DNA from: Anaspis maculata
Taxonomy: Eukaryota > Arthropoda > Insecta > Coleoptera > Scraptiidae
Length of the DNA stretch: 64,000 nt
Assembly: GCA_949128115.1 (NCBI GenBank)
Contig: OX421962.1
Location: 38,649,745-38,713,744 of the forward strand
Reading direction: 5' to 3'
Below the pieces are notes generated by a model. That model was not told where the DNA came from. It saw only the letters and a list, made by a program, of their open reading frames with translations, and did no database searches. Position numbers and translations under genes: made by a program. This document shows, one piece after another, positions 54,275-64,000 of this stretch; within the stretch, counting starts at the first letter, position 1; every line of letters starts with the position of its first letter.

Positions 54275-55164
54275 TTAATGACATTTGTCTACAGAACTAC
54301 CCAATGCATTACACGCAGCGTTCAAAAAGTCCTTTTGCGCATTATCTTCAACTTCACAGCTATAGTCATCATTGAAAACTATTGTCGGAATAAACTTCAT
54401 TGCAGGATTTAGGGAGCTAGTCCTGTTGCCGTTGGCCACCAAAAGCTCATCAGCTTGGCCACTCTCCAGGCAATCCTCTACCACATTCCAAGATATTCCT
54501 GCAGAATTGGCGCACTGCAACATAGTTTTTGTTTGGCAATTATATTTCTGGCGTAGGTAATATAAAAAGGCAATAATGATTCCTGATCAATAATTATTGC
54601 AAACAAAGATCTTAATCCCATGATAAAATGCGTTTCGAAAAATAAAAACCTTTCTCAAAGTTTCGGCATTATAAGCGTCACCAGAACCCATCGCACAGAA
54701 GACGAATTCCACAGCTTTTTCTTGCGGGTTCAAATAGAGCACGCAAGACTGGGCCCTGTTGGCGTAACACTCCTTTGGTCCATGTTGACATTCGAAATTC
54801 CAACTGCCGTTGGCTTTTGTGGCCTGATATTCACAAATAAAATAGGTAATAAGTAGAAGAAAATGCTAAAAGAATGATAAATGAATATCTCGATGAATCC
54901 TCACCGTAGCTTTTCCGAACGGGACAAAATCAATGTTCAAAAAGGAAACGCCGAGGACGTCATATCCTGGCTTCAATTGCGTCGTAATGAATCTGATACT
55001 GTCGGGGCAAAGAGATTCGTAATAAACTGAAACTTTCAATTCATCTGATGGACTCTGTAATGATATTGTGCAAAATTACAAGATCGAGGGTTCAACAATA
55101 TTTTTACCTGTTCAGCTGAAATTTTGAGTGCGAATGCAGCGAACGCTAAAATTTTAAACAACAT
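54275..55164 (-). CDS. GILT-like thiol reductase, copy 2 (complete, CPDS type)
   Basis: Four exons on the - strand: 55164-55108 (signal peptide MLFKILAFAAFALKISAEQ), 55054-54905 (LKVSVYYESLCPDSIRFIT to VPFGKAT), 54823-54650 ([20 protein letters not shown]) and 54514-54275 (CANSAGISWNVVEDCLESG to stop). Introns are phase 0 throughout. It reads as a complete protein of about 207 residues, normal for insect GILTs, with the CQHG signature intact. The active site is CPDS, not CxxC. The exon 3 donor is AAG/GTTTTT, a weak site. Exon layout matches copies 1 and 3. Confidence 0.9.
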
Positions 55165-55696
55165 TTCAAAATGCAACGACTTGGCAAATTAATAAAAGCA
55201 ATTTACTAATTTATGGTTTTATATAGCTTTTCTGCAATATCTAATCGATCATGATGGGATTTTTATGGTTAGTATCGAGGTGGCTACGTATTAAATATTC
55301 CTCCACAAGGTTTATATCTTATTTGATGGCAGATCAGATTATTTGATGGCGGATATCTCCTATACCAATACATACCATCGATAACATCAATGAGAAAAAA
55401 TATTTCAACTGCTTTTTATTGCCTCTTATCCAGTTTTTCTGGTATTGAAGAGAAATTCAAAATAAAGTGTAGGTGAAGGAGGGTGGGCCATCATGAGACG
55501 TGTTCACCATGAGAAAGTATCGCAATTTTTCCCAAAATATGTGTCACATGCGTCACCTTCCCACTCTCCCATAAGGATAATGTGACCAGATTTGTCAGTG
55601 AAGAAATCGGAACATGGGAGGTCCCCCCCCGAAATGCGCCGCAGGCGATTTTTTTCCCGAAACAAGGGGCGTGGTCAACTTATATTTGCTGATATG

Positions 55697-55916
55697 AGGC
55701 CGTATTTATATCTCGCTTTTAAGCTAAAAGCGCATTTAGAGGTGCGCTTTTAGGGGCTGTCCGTTCATATTTGAGTTTTCAAAAATACATATCACAATTA
55801 AACGGCCGTATGTAATTGTAATATGTAATTTTGAACACTCAAATATGAATGGATAGCCCCCAAAAGCGCACCTCTAAATGCGCTTTTAGCTTAAAAGCGA
55901 GATATGAATACGGCCC
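55697..55916. mobile_element. Palindromic MITE with GGCCGTATT..CTCGCTTTTAAG ends, copy 2
   Basis: 220 bp. Inverted AAGCTAAAAGCGCATTTAGA and CAAATATGAA blocks; same family as 37867-38109 but clearly diverged in the centre. Confidence 0.85.
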
Positions 55917-56511
55917 TTAGAATTTAGTTTTTCCAGGCAGCTACCTTCCTACCTACCATCTCTGTTTGTACGTACGATTGTAGAATTAAATATTTATTTA
56001 GTTGAGAATAAATCTCATTCTGATTCTATTCCTAATTTTTTCGCGTCTGTTAATTGTTGGTTAAACATGCAAAATACACCAATATTTGGGGATTTTTGTG
56101 CCAATCGAAATAAATTCAATCTTGTAAACAAACTACAATCTACATAAATTTCAACCAAATTTACCAAAAATATAGAGGATGTGAAAAAAATTTAAATGTT
56201 CGTTGCTCAAATCGGACATCGGAGCATTTACGGGATAGTTACTCAAATCGGAACATTTACGGAACAGAAAATCGAATCGGAAAGTGTCTCCCGAAAACGG
56301 TACAGTTCCGATCAAATCGGAACGTCTGGTCACCTTACATAAGGATAATAATGTGCGATCAGAATTAGTCTCTGTGGCTGTGCTGCAATGGTGAATGGCG
56401 TTTATCGGAACTGTTCCATTAAGGCTCTCTCAAAAATAAAAGATGGGTCCATGACACTTAAGCGACACACGCAAATCGAAACGAAAAAATAGGCAAATCA
56501 CTCAGAATATG

Positions 56512-56515
<4 letters not shown>

Positions 56516-56561
<46 letters not shown>

Positions 56562-56754
56562 GTTTTCCTCCTTTTCGGCTTATCAGCGCCATAGGAGTTT
56601 TTGCGCCTTTTTATTGATAACAGTAAGTTATTAATATGGATTACAATAGGCGCAAATTTTTGAACAAACACAAAACATTCATGACTGACCGGGATTCGAA
56701 CCCGCGCCATCCGCACCACAGACGGCAGACGACCGACTGTGCTACGGGGCCGTC
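56516..56754 (-). mobile_element. tRNA-headed SINE with ATT tail and perfect target duplication
   Basis: On the - strand it starts GGACGGCCCCGTAGCACAGT, with an A box (TAGCACAGTCGG) and a B box (GGTTCGAATCCC) typical of RNA polymerase III promoters, followed by a non-tRNA body and an (ATT)n tail (+ strand 56516-56558). The flanks are identical 13-mers CAGAATATGTATA (56503-56515, 56755-56767). Length 239 bp, apparently full-length. Confidence 0.9.
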
Positions 56755-57007
56755 CAGAATATGTATATGGCGTGTTGAATGATAATCTAAAATAAAATTC
56801 GGGGATTATCCATAAATTTTTGCAAAAAAAAATAAAGAAGGAACAACACGTTCAGTTTCTGGATGTTGTTGTATTGTTAGTTGCCTACATCGCATCAGTG
56901 AAAATTAGATTAGGTACGTACGCAGTGACTTATGACACCAACAAAACAATGTTGCGCAATGTTGTGAGTGGCTTGAGAAGGGCACCGCATAGTAAAATAG
57001 TGCGACA

Positions 57008-58109
57008 CAGTGGCGGGCTAAGGGGGGGCGGCGGGGGCGGTCCGCCCCGGGCCTCGGGGCCTCAATCATCTGATGGGGCCCCCAATTCCTCTTGTTTGTG
57101 AAAAATACTGCAAAAATTGGTAGAAAATCCAAAAATTTCAATTTTTTCCCTACATGATCATTTTTGTTCGCATATTACATAGGTAAGAAACATTGTTTTC
57201 CTATTTTTTCCATTTTAAAGTTACCTTGGCAGGCCCCATGACAACAGGTTTGGGGGCCTACACACAGGCAATAGAGGAGTGTCTGTATCACGGAGTCTCT
57301 GCGAATTATTTTTACTTTAGGCTTTAGGGGCCCCGGCCCCGGATATCACAGTGCCAGGGGCCTTAAGCCTTTCGAAATTTAGTATTTTATTATTTCTTTT
57401 CAAAAGAGGGGAAAGACAAAACAACAAAATTATCTTGTCTGCGCGCTGCAGATAGTAGAAATTCATATTATTCCTAATTTTGTATATACGACTAGGTTTT
57501 AGCATTGAGTCAACAGTCCAAATCCAATTCAACATCCAAAGCTGGAACCGAAAACTTCTTGTATAGGTACTGGTGTGAAAGTGAAGAGTGAAAAATGTGA
57601 AAAGTGTACTGAAAGTGGGCGAATGAGACCACCCCCCTACCTCCCAAGCGCCCATGGCACTTCATTCCACACTAAACCGATACAGAAAAAAATTCGGACG
57701 GAAATTTTCAACAAGCGCAAACATTTTCTGAAATAAAGTTTGATTAGCAAGTAATTTTGGTTAAAACGTCGAAAACCGAAATCGCAAAACGCACGAAATA
57801 TACCGATTATCATCAGCATCATTATTATTATTATGCCAAAAAAAAAATCGCCTGCGGCGCTACTTTTACCTGACTTGCACCCTCACCGTTGCCTTTGCCC
57901 TCTCTGCCCTCAAATTCTGACTGCGCTACTGTGTGTTTTATAGTCAAGTTAACAACACATTTTTTGTTTCTTAGGCTTTTGCTCAATTACGGCGGGGCAG
58001 GGCGGGCCAAAAAGTCTGCCGGCCCCCCTTCATATTCTCAACTTTCACTCCTTAGGGGCCCCATCTCACAATTCCGCCCCGGGCCCCCAATTCCCTTAGT
58101 CCGCCACTA
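57008..58109. mobile_element. hAT-like non-autonomous element
   Basis: Ends CAGTGGCGGGCTAAGGG and inverse of TAGTGGCGGACTAAGGG, the classic hAT end type. Flanked by GTGCGACA (57000-57007) and CTGCGACA (58110-58117), an 8-bp duplication with one mismatch. GC-rich subterminal blocks (GGGGCCCC, CGCCCCGGG) on both sides. No transposase seen. Confidence 0.82.
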
Positions 58110-58473
58110 CTGCGACATAAACAATTCAACTGCAAAGAAACTATAAGTGTGATCGTAATTTTCCCTTCGGTCAAGACTAATCATCGTAAGTAGAAGGCAA
58201 ACAGTTTGCTTCGTGGTTGTAAAAAGTGTTTACAAATGCGTCGGTTAAGTAAGTGTCAGGGACCCATAAAGATAAAGAGATATAGAGATTTTGATGGGAT
58301 TCTATTAAATGTTTGTCCACCTTGTTTCTGTTTGGATTACTCCACATTTTTTCAGAAGCCGAATAGCCCTAAATCACTGGAGAAGTTTCTGAAACATTGC
58401 TGGGATATTTTTTTACAAACAAAATTAAAAATTATCAACTGGTTTATAATTTTGATAGACGTAGAATATAGTA

Positions 58474-58557
58474 GGTATATTATTATACGAGTTCAACTTG
58501 GAGTTTAATAAGACGAAGTTTGTGACACGACTGTTTTTGGGGCACGACGAACGCAGT
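58474..58557 (+). repeat. Dispersed repeat, copy 3 (CGAAGTTTGTGACACGACTG)
   Basis: Same block as 6805 and 8867, with GACGAACGCAGT but truncated after it. Confidence 0.8.
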
Positions 58558-59088
58558 AAAAAGGGTATCGATGTGTGTCTTTTGAGAGACTGATGTTGGT
58601 TTTTCGCGTGTTCACGTGGATAACAGCACATGCACCCGACACCTTGTCCGTTTTTTTGCCGCGTCCGTGTAAAATATTTTGTCTTGTTCGAGGTTGTTAG
58701 TTATGGTCGTGTGGAAAGGTTTTGGAAAACTGATGAAGAAGTCGTTATTGCTTTAGGGTGGTCATGTATAGTTGGAGAATTGTGTTCGAATCAGGAATTA
58801 GCCAGGGTGCGGGGTGCGAATTGAACTGGGTGAATAATGCTTTTGGAAATGTGGTTTCTAGTTCTTGAGTTAGGTTCCTGAGTTTTTCATAAAACGGTTT
58901 TCTGTTGCTCATCATGTTTGCAAAAACTTGTTGGAAACGCTTTGAGAAAATCCATTTATTTGTATAGTTTTTCAGGTTGGAGAGGCAACGCTTGCTGCAT
59001 ATGTTAGCGCTAGTTGTTTTTTTATAAACGAGAGTGGTTGTAACTCCTGAGATGCTGTAATAGTATAATGCCTATATTATTCAACAAG

Positions 59089-59280
59089 CGGGTAATGATT
59101 GCTTCTTACTCATGAGGATGCAGTTTGCCGACACGAGTCTGGGCGAGTGTCGTAAAAGCATCCGAATGAGTAATAGCCATTACCCGCGAGTAGAATACTA
59201 TGCTTTATCCAGTCTTATTGGAAAATGCAGGCATGTATGCGCGTGATAATGCGTGCATTATTCAATAGGACTGGATAAAT
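59089..59280. repeat. Two adjacent hairpins
   Basis: GCGGGTAATGATTG...ATTACCCGC (about 59089-59190) and TTATCCAGTCTTATTG...CAATAGGACTGGATAAA (about 59212-59280). Confidence 0.7.
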
Positions 59281-59687
59281 GCTGTTCACCGCGTCCGTCA
59301 ATGCGAAGGTGTTTGCCATTTGCACCAAAATGGACTTGAAAAAACTTGGACTTGACTGTATCATGTCTCCCCCTAAAAATATGTATCAACTCTCCCCCTC
59401 GCTTTCCCCCAAAAATATGTATCAAACTCTCCCTTATGTGAAATTTTCAACAGATTTTCAATTTTAGAAGCACATAAGCAAACGTAGGTACTGATTATGA
59501 TGTAAGGATCAAAATATAGCTATAAAACTTACCGGCTTCTGATGCCAACAAAGTGAACGTGACGAAGTCAATGATTTTTTGGTGAAATTTTTGTACCTGC
59601 TACCTTTTCGAAAGAAACAAAATATTCTGCAAGGAACATATTATAAAGTTGCCCGTCAAACATTTTCATTGAATGCGTCCACATGTG

Positions 59688-60105
59688 CGTCCATGTAGAC
59701 GCAAATTGTGCGTCGGTCACATATACGGACACGCGTCCGACACTAAGTCCGAGAATGCGTCCTAAACGTCCTTGACGCAATAAAGGTCTGTGAAGTAGAC
59801 GTAATTCGCACATTGTGCTAGACGCATGAGCCTTTTCGACAGACGCGTGCGTTCGGACGATATCACCAGACACAAGCGAAGCGTATCAGCATAGTGGACA
59901 CATAAGAGTCTGGACGCATGCGTCTGTAGTTTAGACGCACATTGTGTTAGACGCATGAGCCTTTTCGACTGACGCATGCGTTCGGACGTCTACAGTGTGG
60001 ACGCGTGTACTGCCGGACACATGCGTCAGCATAGCGGACACAAGAGTCTGGACGCATGCGTCTACAGAGGAGTCATGAACCTCGTCATGAACGCAAATTG
60101 TTTGA
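59688..60105. repeat. GACGCATG-rich repeat block, two tandem units
   Basis: Dense GACGCATGCGTC, GGACAC and TTCGGACG motifs. Two longer units of about 130 bp (CATTGTGxTAGACGCATGAG at 59811 and 59940; CATAGxGGACACA near 59890 and 60030). Many sub-motifs are self-complementary. Confidence 0.8.
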
Positions 60106-60109
60106 CGGG

Positions 60110-61930
60110 TTGGTCGACTACCGACCGCGCTGTCTGCCATAAAGTTGTAAATGACTTTGAAGATGTATCAAGTCTCACTGTATCAACCCTCCCCACCTTC
60201 CCCTATAATTTTATTTAATTTCAATAGTGGTTTTTTATCCGCTGCCATTTTGTCCTCCATGTAGAAATTTGTTGAAGTGGTCCTATTTTAGTGGAATTTA
60301 CGAAAACGTTTTGTAAGAGACAATAATAATAAAACTGACTTTTGCTATAACAAGACATGGGATAAGGTCTCAAAGTTTCTTCCACATTGACATTGCAACA
60401 AAGTTTCCACTGTTATTTCGACAACACCGATGACAACACCAACCAGTCCATCTCCCCACCTTGCGGTGTGTCTAATAGGAAGCCTCGCCCAAAAAAAAGG
60501 TCTTCGCAGCAATAAATCATTTTGGTACATTATTACAAAAAGTACCTACACATAAAACACGTACACACACCATGCAATAAGAAGTATCGTTATTGTTTTA
60601 TTAGCTTGGAAACTGTTTGAAATTTGCTTGGCAAAAAATTAATAATGATGGTACCTACTCTAAAACTTCAATGAAGTGATATCGAAACATATTTGCCAAA
60701 TGTGACCAGAGATAAAATAAGTAGTCATTAATGCCAAAAAAAGGCAATGAAATTAAAAGAGTAACTGTGTGTGACACGTAAGAATACCTCTCATCCGCGA
60801 TTTGCGGTAAAAATTGGAGATTATTCAACTAGTTTGAAAGTTTGAAAGGCACGAGCAGAGCGAATGTTTGGAATATGACCTTTTCGATTTAGAAATTAGG
60901 GGTGACTAGTTTCATCTCCATCATACCTATTTTACGTTAGTTAATACCATTGTACCGTTGAGGGCAGTCTTAGCCCCATAACTCGGCTAGCGCCTGAACG
61001 GGTGCCTTGTTTTTTTTTGTAAAAAGCAAATATCTGATTATTTCTGTGAAAGCTTAGCTTTATACGAAAAATGCCCACCTCGGTAGTAATATAGAGCATT
61101 TTGTATAGTATGTATGAGTGGCATGCGCGCACCACTTCTTTACAGTTGTTGGTTGCGTCAGAAAAAAAATCATATCTAAAAAACGATAAGTCCTCGATCA
61201 AAATTTTTTCTTTTAAAAAATTCTGCAATACTTTGGCTCCAATTGCTTTGCTGGTTGTATATAGAAAACTGTGAAAATAAAAATTTTCCTCGCTGATTGA
61301 AAATCATGCTGCATTCATAGCCGATGAAAATGTTTATAAACCTTATAAATAAATGATAAACCATTGTTTCTCAATCGCTGTCACACTGTAACAAAGGTCT
61401 GGATATGTACTTCGATTAAAAAAAAAAAGGCACAAAGCTTCATTAGATCCAAAGATATGATGATGTAAATGCTGAGATCTATGCGTTTTCTCTATTTTAA
61501 ATGAGTTTCACGAGATGTGCATTCTTTTTTGTTGTTAAAGATTGTTTATATTTGACCGATCATCTTGAAACGTCGTCGGTATCAACCTGCAATAGTTGAG
61601 ATTCGATTAGCGAAAGAATGAACTGGATATACTGAACCGTTCAAAAGATACGGAAGATTTAGGTGAATTGTGTTGAGAAACGAGGAACGAGGAAAAAAAA
61701 TAAAAAAAAAATCACGAAAAAAAAAGCGGCCACAAATAGCCTCCGCCACTACGTCTGGCGAGGCTTAAAAATCATTCCCTCAAGCCTGATGGGTAGCTAC
61801 TACCCCCCTACTACCCTTAATTTCATTTTTACGTCCAAACATCATGACTATTTATTACTAACAAAAACAAAGAAAAACTTTCGACTTCTGTAATTTAAAT
61901 TTTGCAACTGAATCACAAACAGCTCTTGAA
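60110..61930. other. No gene recognised between repeat block and GILT copy 3
   Basis: AT-rich with short ORFs only; downstream of GILT copy 3 on its strand, so it should include that gene's 3' UTR. Confidence 0.5.
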
Positions 61931-61933
61931 TTT

Positions 61934-62902
61934 TCACAAATCACAAGCAGCAGGCTTTTTGGAAAACAGCGAGCAAACAGCTTTGACTAAATTCTGACGA
62001 GCTTGATTTTCCAAATCTTCGTTGTAAACTCCATTGAAGAGAATGTAAGGAACGTGTTGCAATTTTGGAGTCACGGACTTTGTCCTATCTCCATAATGGG
62101 CCAAAATTCTATTACCTTCCTCGCTTTCAACGCACCCTTCCATTTCTGACCAATGAACGTTTAGCTTTCCAGCACACTAAAACACAGATATTTGTTTAGT
62201 GAGATAGAGGGGTTTCTTCACGTCAAATGAGATGCTGTAGATACATACTTCTTGCACGTTTTGTAGAGAAGATGGATCTCCAGATTGCATGATACATCCA
62301 GTAAGTTGCACTTTAGTATCATAAGGGAGGGTGTCATGAGCCAAAATACAGGCTTGGATCTTATTTCCAAAGCATTCTTTAGGCCCGTGCTGGCAGGTGA
62401 ACGTCCATTTTTTATTGACTAGGGTTTTCTGGAATAGTCGTGACAGAGTCTCACGCAAAAAATAAGGTTCAAGAAACTAACCGTGGCTTTTCCAAACGGA
62501 ATGAGGTCCAAACTCATACCAGTGCCATTCAATTTAATGTAAGTCGGGTTAAGTTGATCTCGGAAAAATTCAATGCAATTGGGACACAAACTTTCATAAT
62601 ACAGAGAAACCTTGACCAAATCCTGGAATCAAAGACCTTGAGTTGAGAAATACGTTGAAAACAATGCGACGGGGTCAAAATTTATCATGAAACCCGTCGT
62701 TGACAACCATTTGCGTCGTGACAAAACAAAATAACATAACCAAAACTGAATCCGCAGGACACAACAAAGTGAGCAATGAACTTCGGCATATGTACCCACT
62801 TCCGTATAAAGATTAAATTTTAAAAATAAATCTCACCACTCCAAGTCTAGCCCCGAAAGTCACAGATAGAAGAGCAAGGAATAGACATTTCGTTGTGAAC
62901 AT
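61934..62902 (-). CDS. GILT-like thiol reductase, copy 3 (complete, CPNC type)
   Basis: Four exons on the - strand: 62902-62837 (signal peptide beginning [18 protein letters not shown]), 62622-62482 ([18 protein letters not shown] to IPFGKAT), 62428-62249 ([20 protein letters not shown]) and 62176-61934 ([18 protein letters not shown] to stop). All introns are phase 0. The active site is canonical CPNC, so this copy keeps both redox cysteines, unlike copies 1 and 2. The encoded protein is about 209 residues. It lies 6.8 kb from copy 2, separated by a SINE, a hAT-like element and repeats. Expected location is lysosome or secreted. Confidence 0.9.
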
Positions 62903-63046
62903 CTTGAAGGATATTACACAATGACCGGATTGAACTGTAATGCACACAAAGCTTTTTAATGTCTATTGTCTGCCTGTGTTGTAGGTATAGTAGGTAGGTA
63001 CATTGGTTGGTGGGATCATTAATATTAATTTACTAGGCACAATTCT

Positions 63047-63334
63047 TTACAAAATACCAGAAATATTTCTAGAATCATTCACGGACTCGTTCACGAGGTT
63101 ACAAGCGTCAGGCTTATGGGTAAATAAAAAGCAAACAACTTTTACTAAATCTTCTCTGGCTTCATCTTCCAAAACGTCGTTGTAAATCCCGTTGAAGAGA
63201 ATGTGAGGAACGTGTGGCAGTTTTGATGTGAGAGACTTGGTTCTGTCGCCATAATGTGCCAAAAGCTGATTCCCTTCCTCACTTTCCACGCAGTTTTCTA
63301 TGGTCGACCATTCAGTTGCATATTTTTTGGCACA
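63047..63334 (-). CDS. GILT-like copy 4, last exon only
   Basis: Acceptor TTGTTTCAG then CAKKYATEWSTIENCVES and EEGNQLLAHYGDR, very close to the last exon of copy 3. The stop is shifted, so the C-terminus is about 15 residues longer. No CQHG exon or CxxC exon is convincing upstream on this strand before the window ends. Either those exons lie beyond 64000 or this is a 5'-truncated duplicate. A recent tandem duplication with copy 3 is likely from the similarity. Confidence 0.75.
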   Translation of the reverse strand, partial: CAKKYATEWSTIENCVESEEGNQLLAHYGDRTKSLTSKLPHVPHILFNGIYNDVLEDEAREDLVKVVCFLFTHKPDACNLVNESVNDSRNISGIL

Positions 63335-63559
63335 CTGAAACAATTTTGATGTACTTACAGGTGTTCACGATAGAATTCACTAAATGGAGCAAAACTAAAC
63401 AGAACTAAATAGAGCACAAGCACACCGCTCAAGAAGACGTTGTACAGAACTTTTCACGTGGGTCCCACACCGGCTATCACTTCTGATAATTTAATTTTGA
63501 AGCTGCCAACCCTGAATCGGAAATGACCAACTGCCATTGCTGAACCCTAACAGGTAAAA

Positions 63560-64000
63560 TAGGAGAGATGTGCGACGGTTAGTGAGATAACCACCTTGCA
63601 TTTTGTGATAAAAGCATGAAACTTGGCATATATGCTCTACAAATTGCCTTTTACTGTATACGAGGTGGATCCGAGATGGATTCACCGTGCAGCTGTCAGA
63701 ATTGACATTTGCCTACCTTTCAGGGGCAAAAACTGACGCCGGTTATCGAGTTGGTTCAAAAGTGACGTCTATCAATGCAGTTAACCTTCACAGTAAAACT
63801 TCACCACAACAAATGCCAATATTACAAAAGGAGGGGAAATGGGCGGGGATAGTTTCAGCCGCGGCACAGATTTTTCTTTTTTGGTAATAGGTCGCGGGAA
63901 CATAACCGTCACCCTGGCACCCGCCATGGCAACGTTGCAGGCACGCCGGCATAACGAAGCCGCGAGAACGAAGCGCCTCTTGCCAGCTTCTTGCCCGCGT
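63560..64000. other. Right edge, no complete feature
   Basis: Where upstream exons of GILT copy 4 would be expected on the - strand, none could be read. The last 120 bp are GC-rich. Confidence 0.4.

Noticed and set aside
56690..56754. tRNA gene on the - strand
   Set aside because: A and B boxes are good, but stems do not close as a tRNA, and the segment is the head of a SINE with target duplications.
59688..60105. CRISPR-like array
   Set aside because: Only two irregular long units, no regular spacers, eukaryotic context.

Overview
The window looks like insect genomic DNA: AT-rich, introns of up to about 13 kb, and packed with transposable elements. The gene content (an insect-type nicotinic receptor alpha subunit and a tandem cluster of GILT-like genes) and the very frequent TAGGTA/ACCTAC runs suggest a sap-feeding hemipteran such as a whitefly or aphid. 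That species guess is weak; the insect call is firm.

Two host loci can be supported. (1) A nicotinic acetylcholine receptor alpha-type subunit runs on the + strand from 14833 to 50843. Nine exons cover the mature extracellular domain, Cys-loop, loop C with vicinal cysteines, TM1-TM3, the cytoplasmic loop, TM4 and the stop codon. All intron phases join correctly. The signal-peptide exon was not found and should lie upstream. (2) At least three, probably four, GILT-like (gamma-interferon-inducible lysosomal thiol reductase) genes lie on the - strand from 51963 to the right edge. They share one exon plan with every intron in phase 0 before the same conserved residues. Two copies have CPDS and one has the canonical CPNC at the active site; the fourth is seen only as its last exon. 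The receptor and the GILT cluster converge at about 51-52 kb.

The rest is mostly mobile DNA. 1-9 kb: nested palindromic (foldback) elements and MITEs. 9.5-14 kb: a broken LOA-clade non-LTR retrotransposon, itself split by a hAT-like element with a perfect 8-bp target duplication and flanked by inverted fragments of another LINE. 15-18 kb: a hAT-like element, a mariner transposase remnant and a hAT-like MITE with two palindromes nested inside. 18.3-21.5 kb: a 3.2-kb foldback carrying a broken gene with a FEN1/PIN-like motif and a tesmin/CXC-like cysteine domain. 26.4-33.0 kb: a CR1-like LINE with intact ORF1 and endonuclease, its RT split by a 2.6-kb insertion, ending in a TTATC-type simple-repeat tail. 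34.7 kb: two tandem type-I hammerhead ribozyme motifs with complete cores. 42-50 kb: three large foldbacks, one holding a Harbinger-like transposase remnant and one carrying tRNA-like sequences in both arms. 56.5 kb: a complete tRNA-headed SINE with a 13-bp target duplication. 57.0-58.1 kb: another hAT-like element. 59.7-60.1 kb: a duplicated GACGCATG-rich block.

The strongest candidates for something new are the tandem hammerhead pair at 34715-34846, the PIN-like plus CXC gene in the 18.3-21.5 kb foldback, the CxxS/CxxC split in the GILT cluster, and a large family of foldbacks that all end in TACAGGGTG. No CRISPR array, rRNA or functional tRNA gene was seen. All family assignments were made by eye without database searches.
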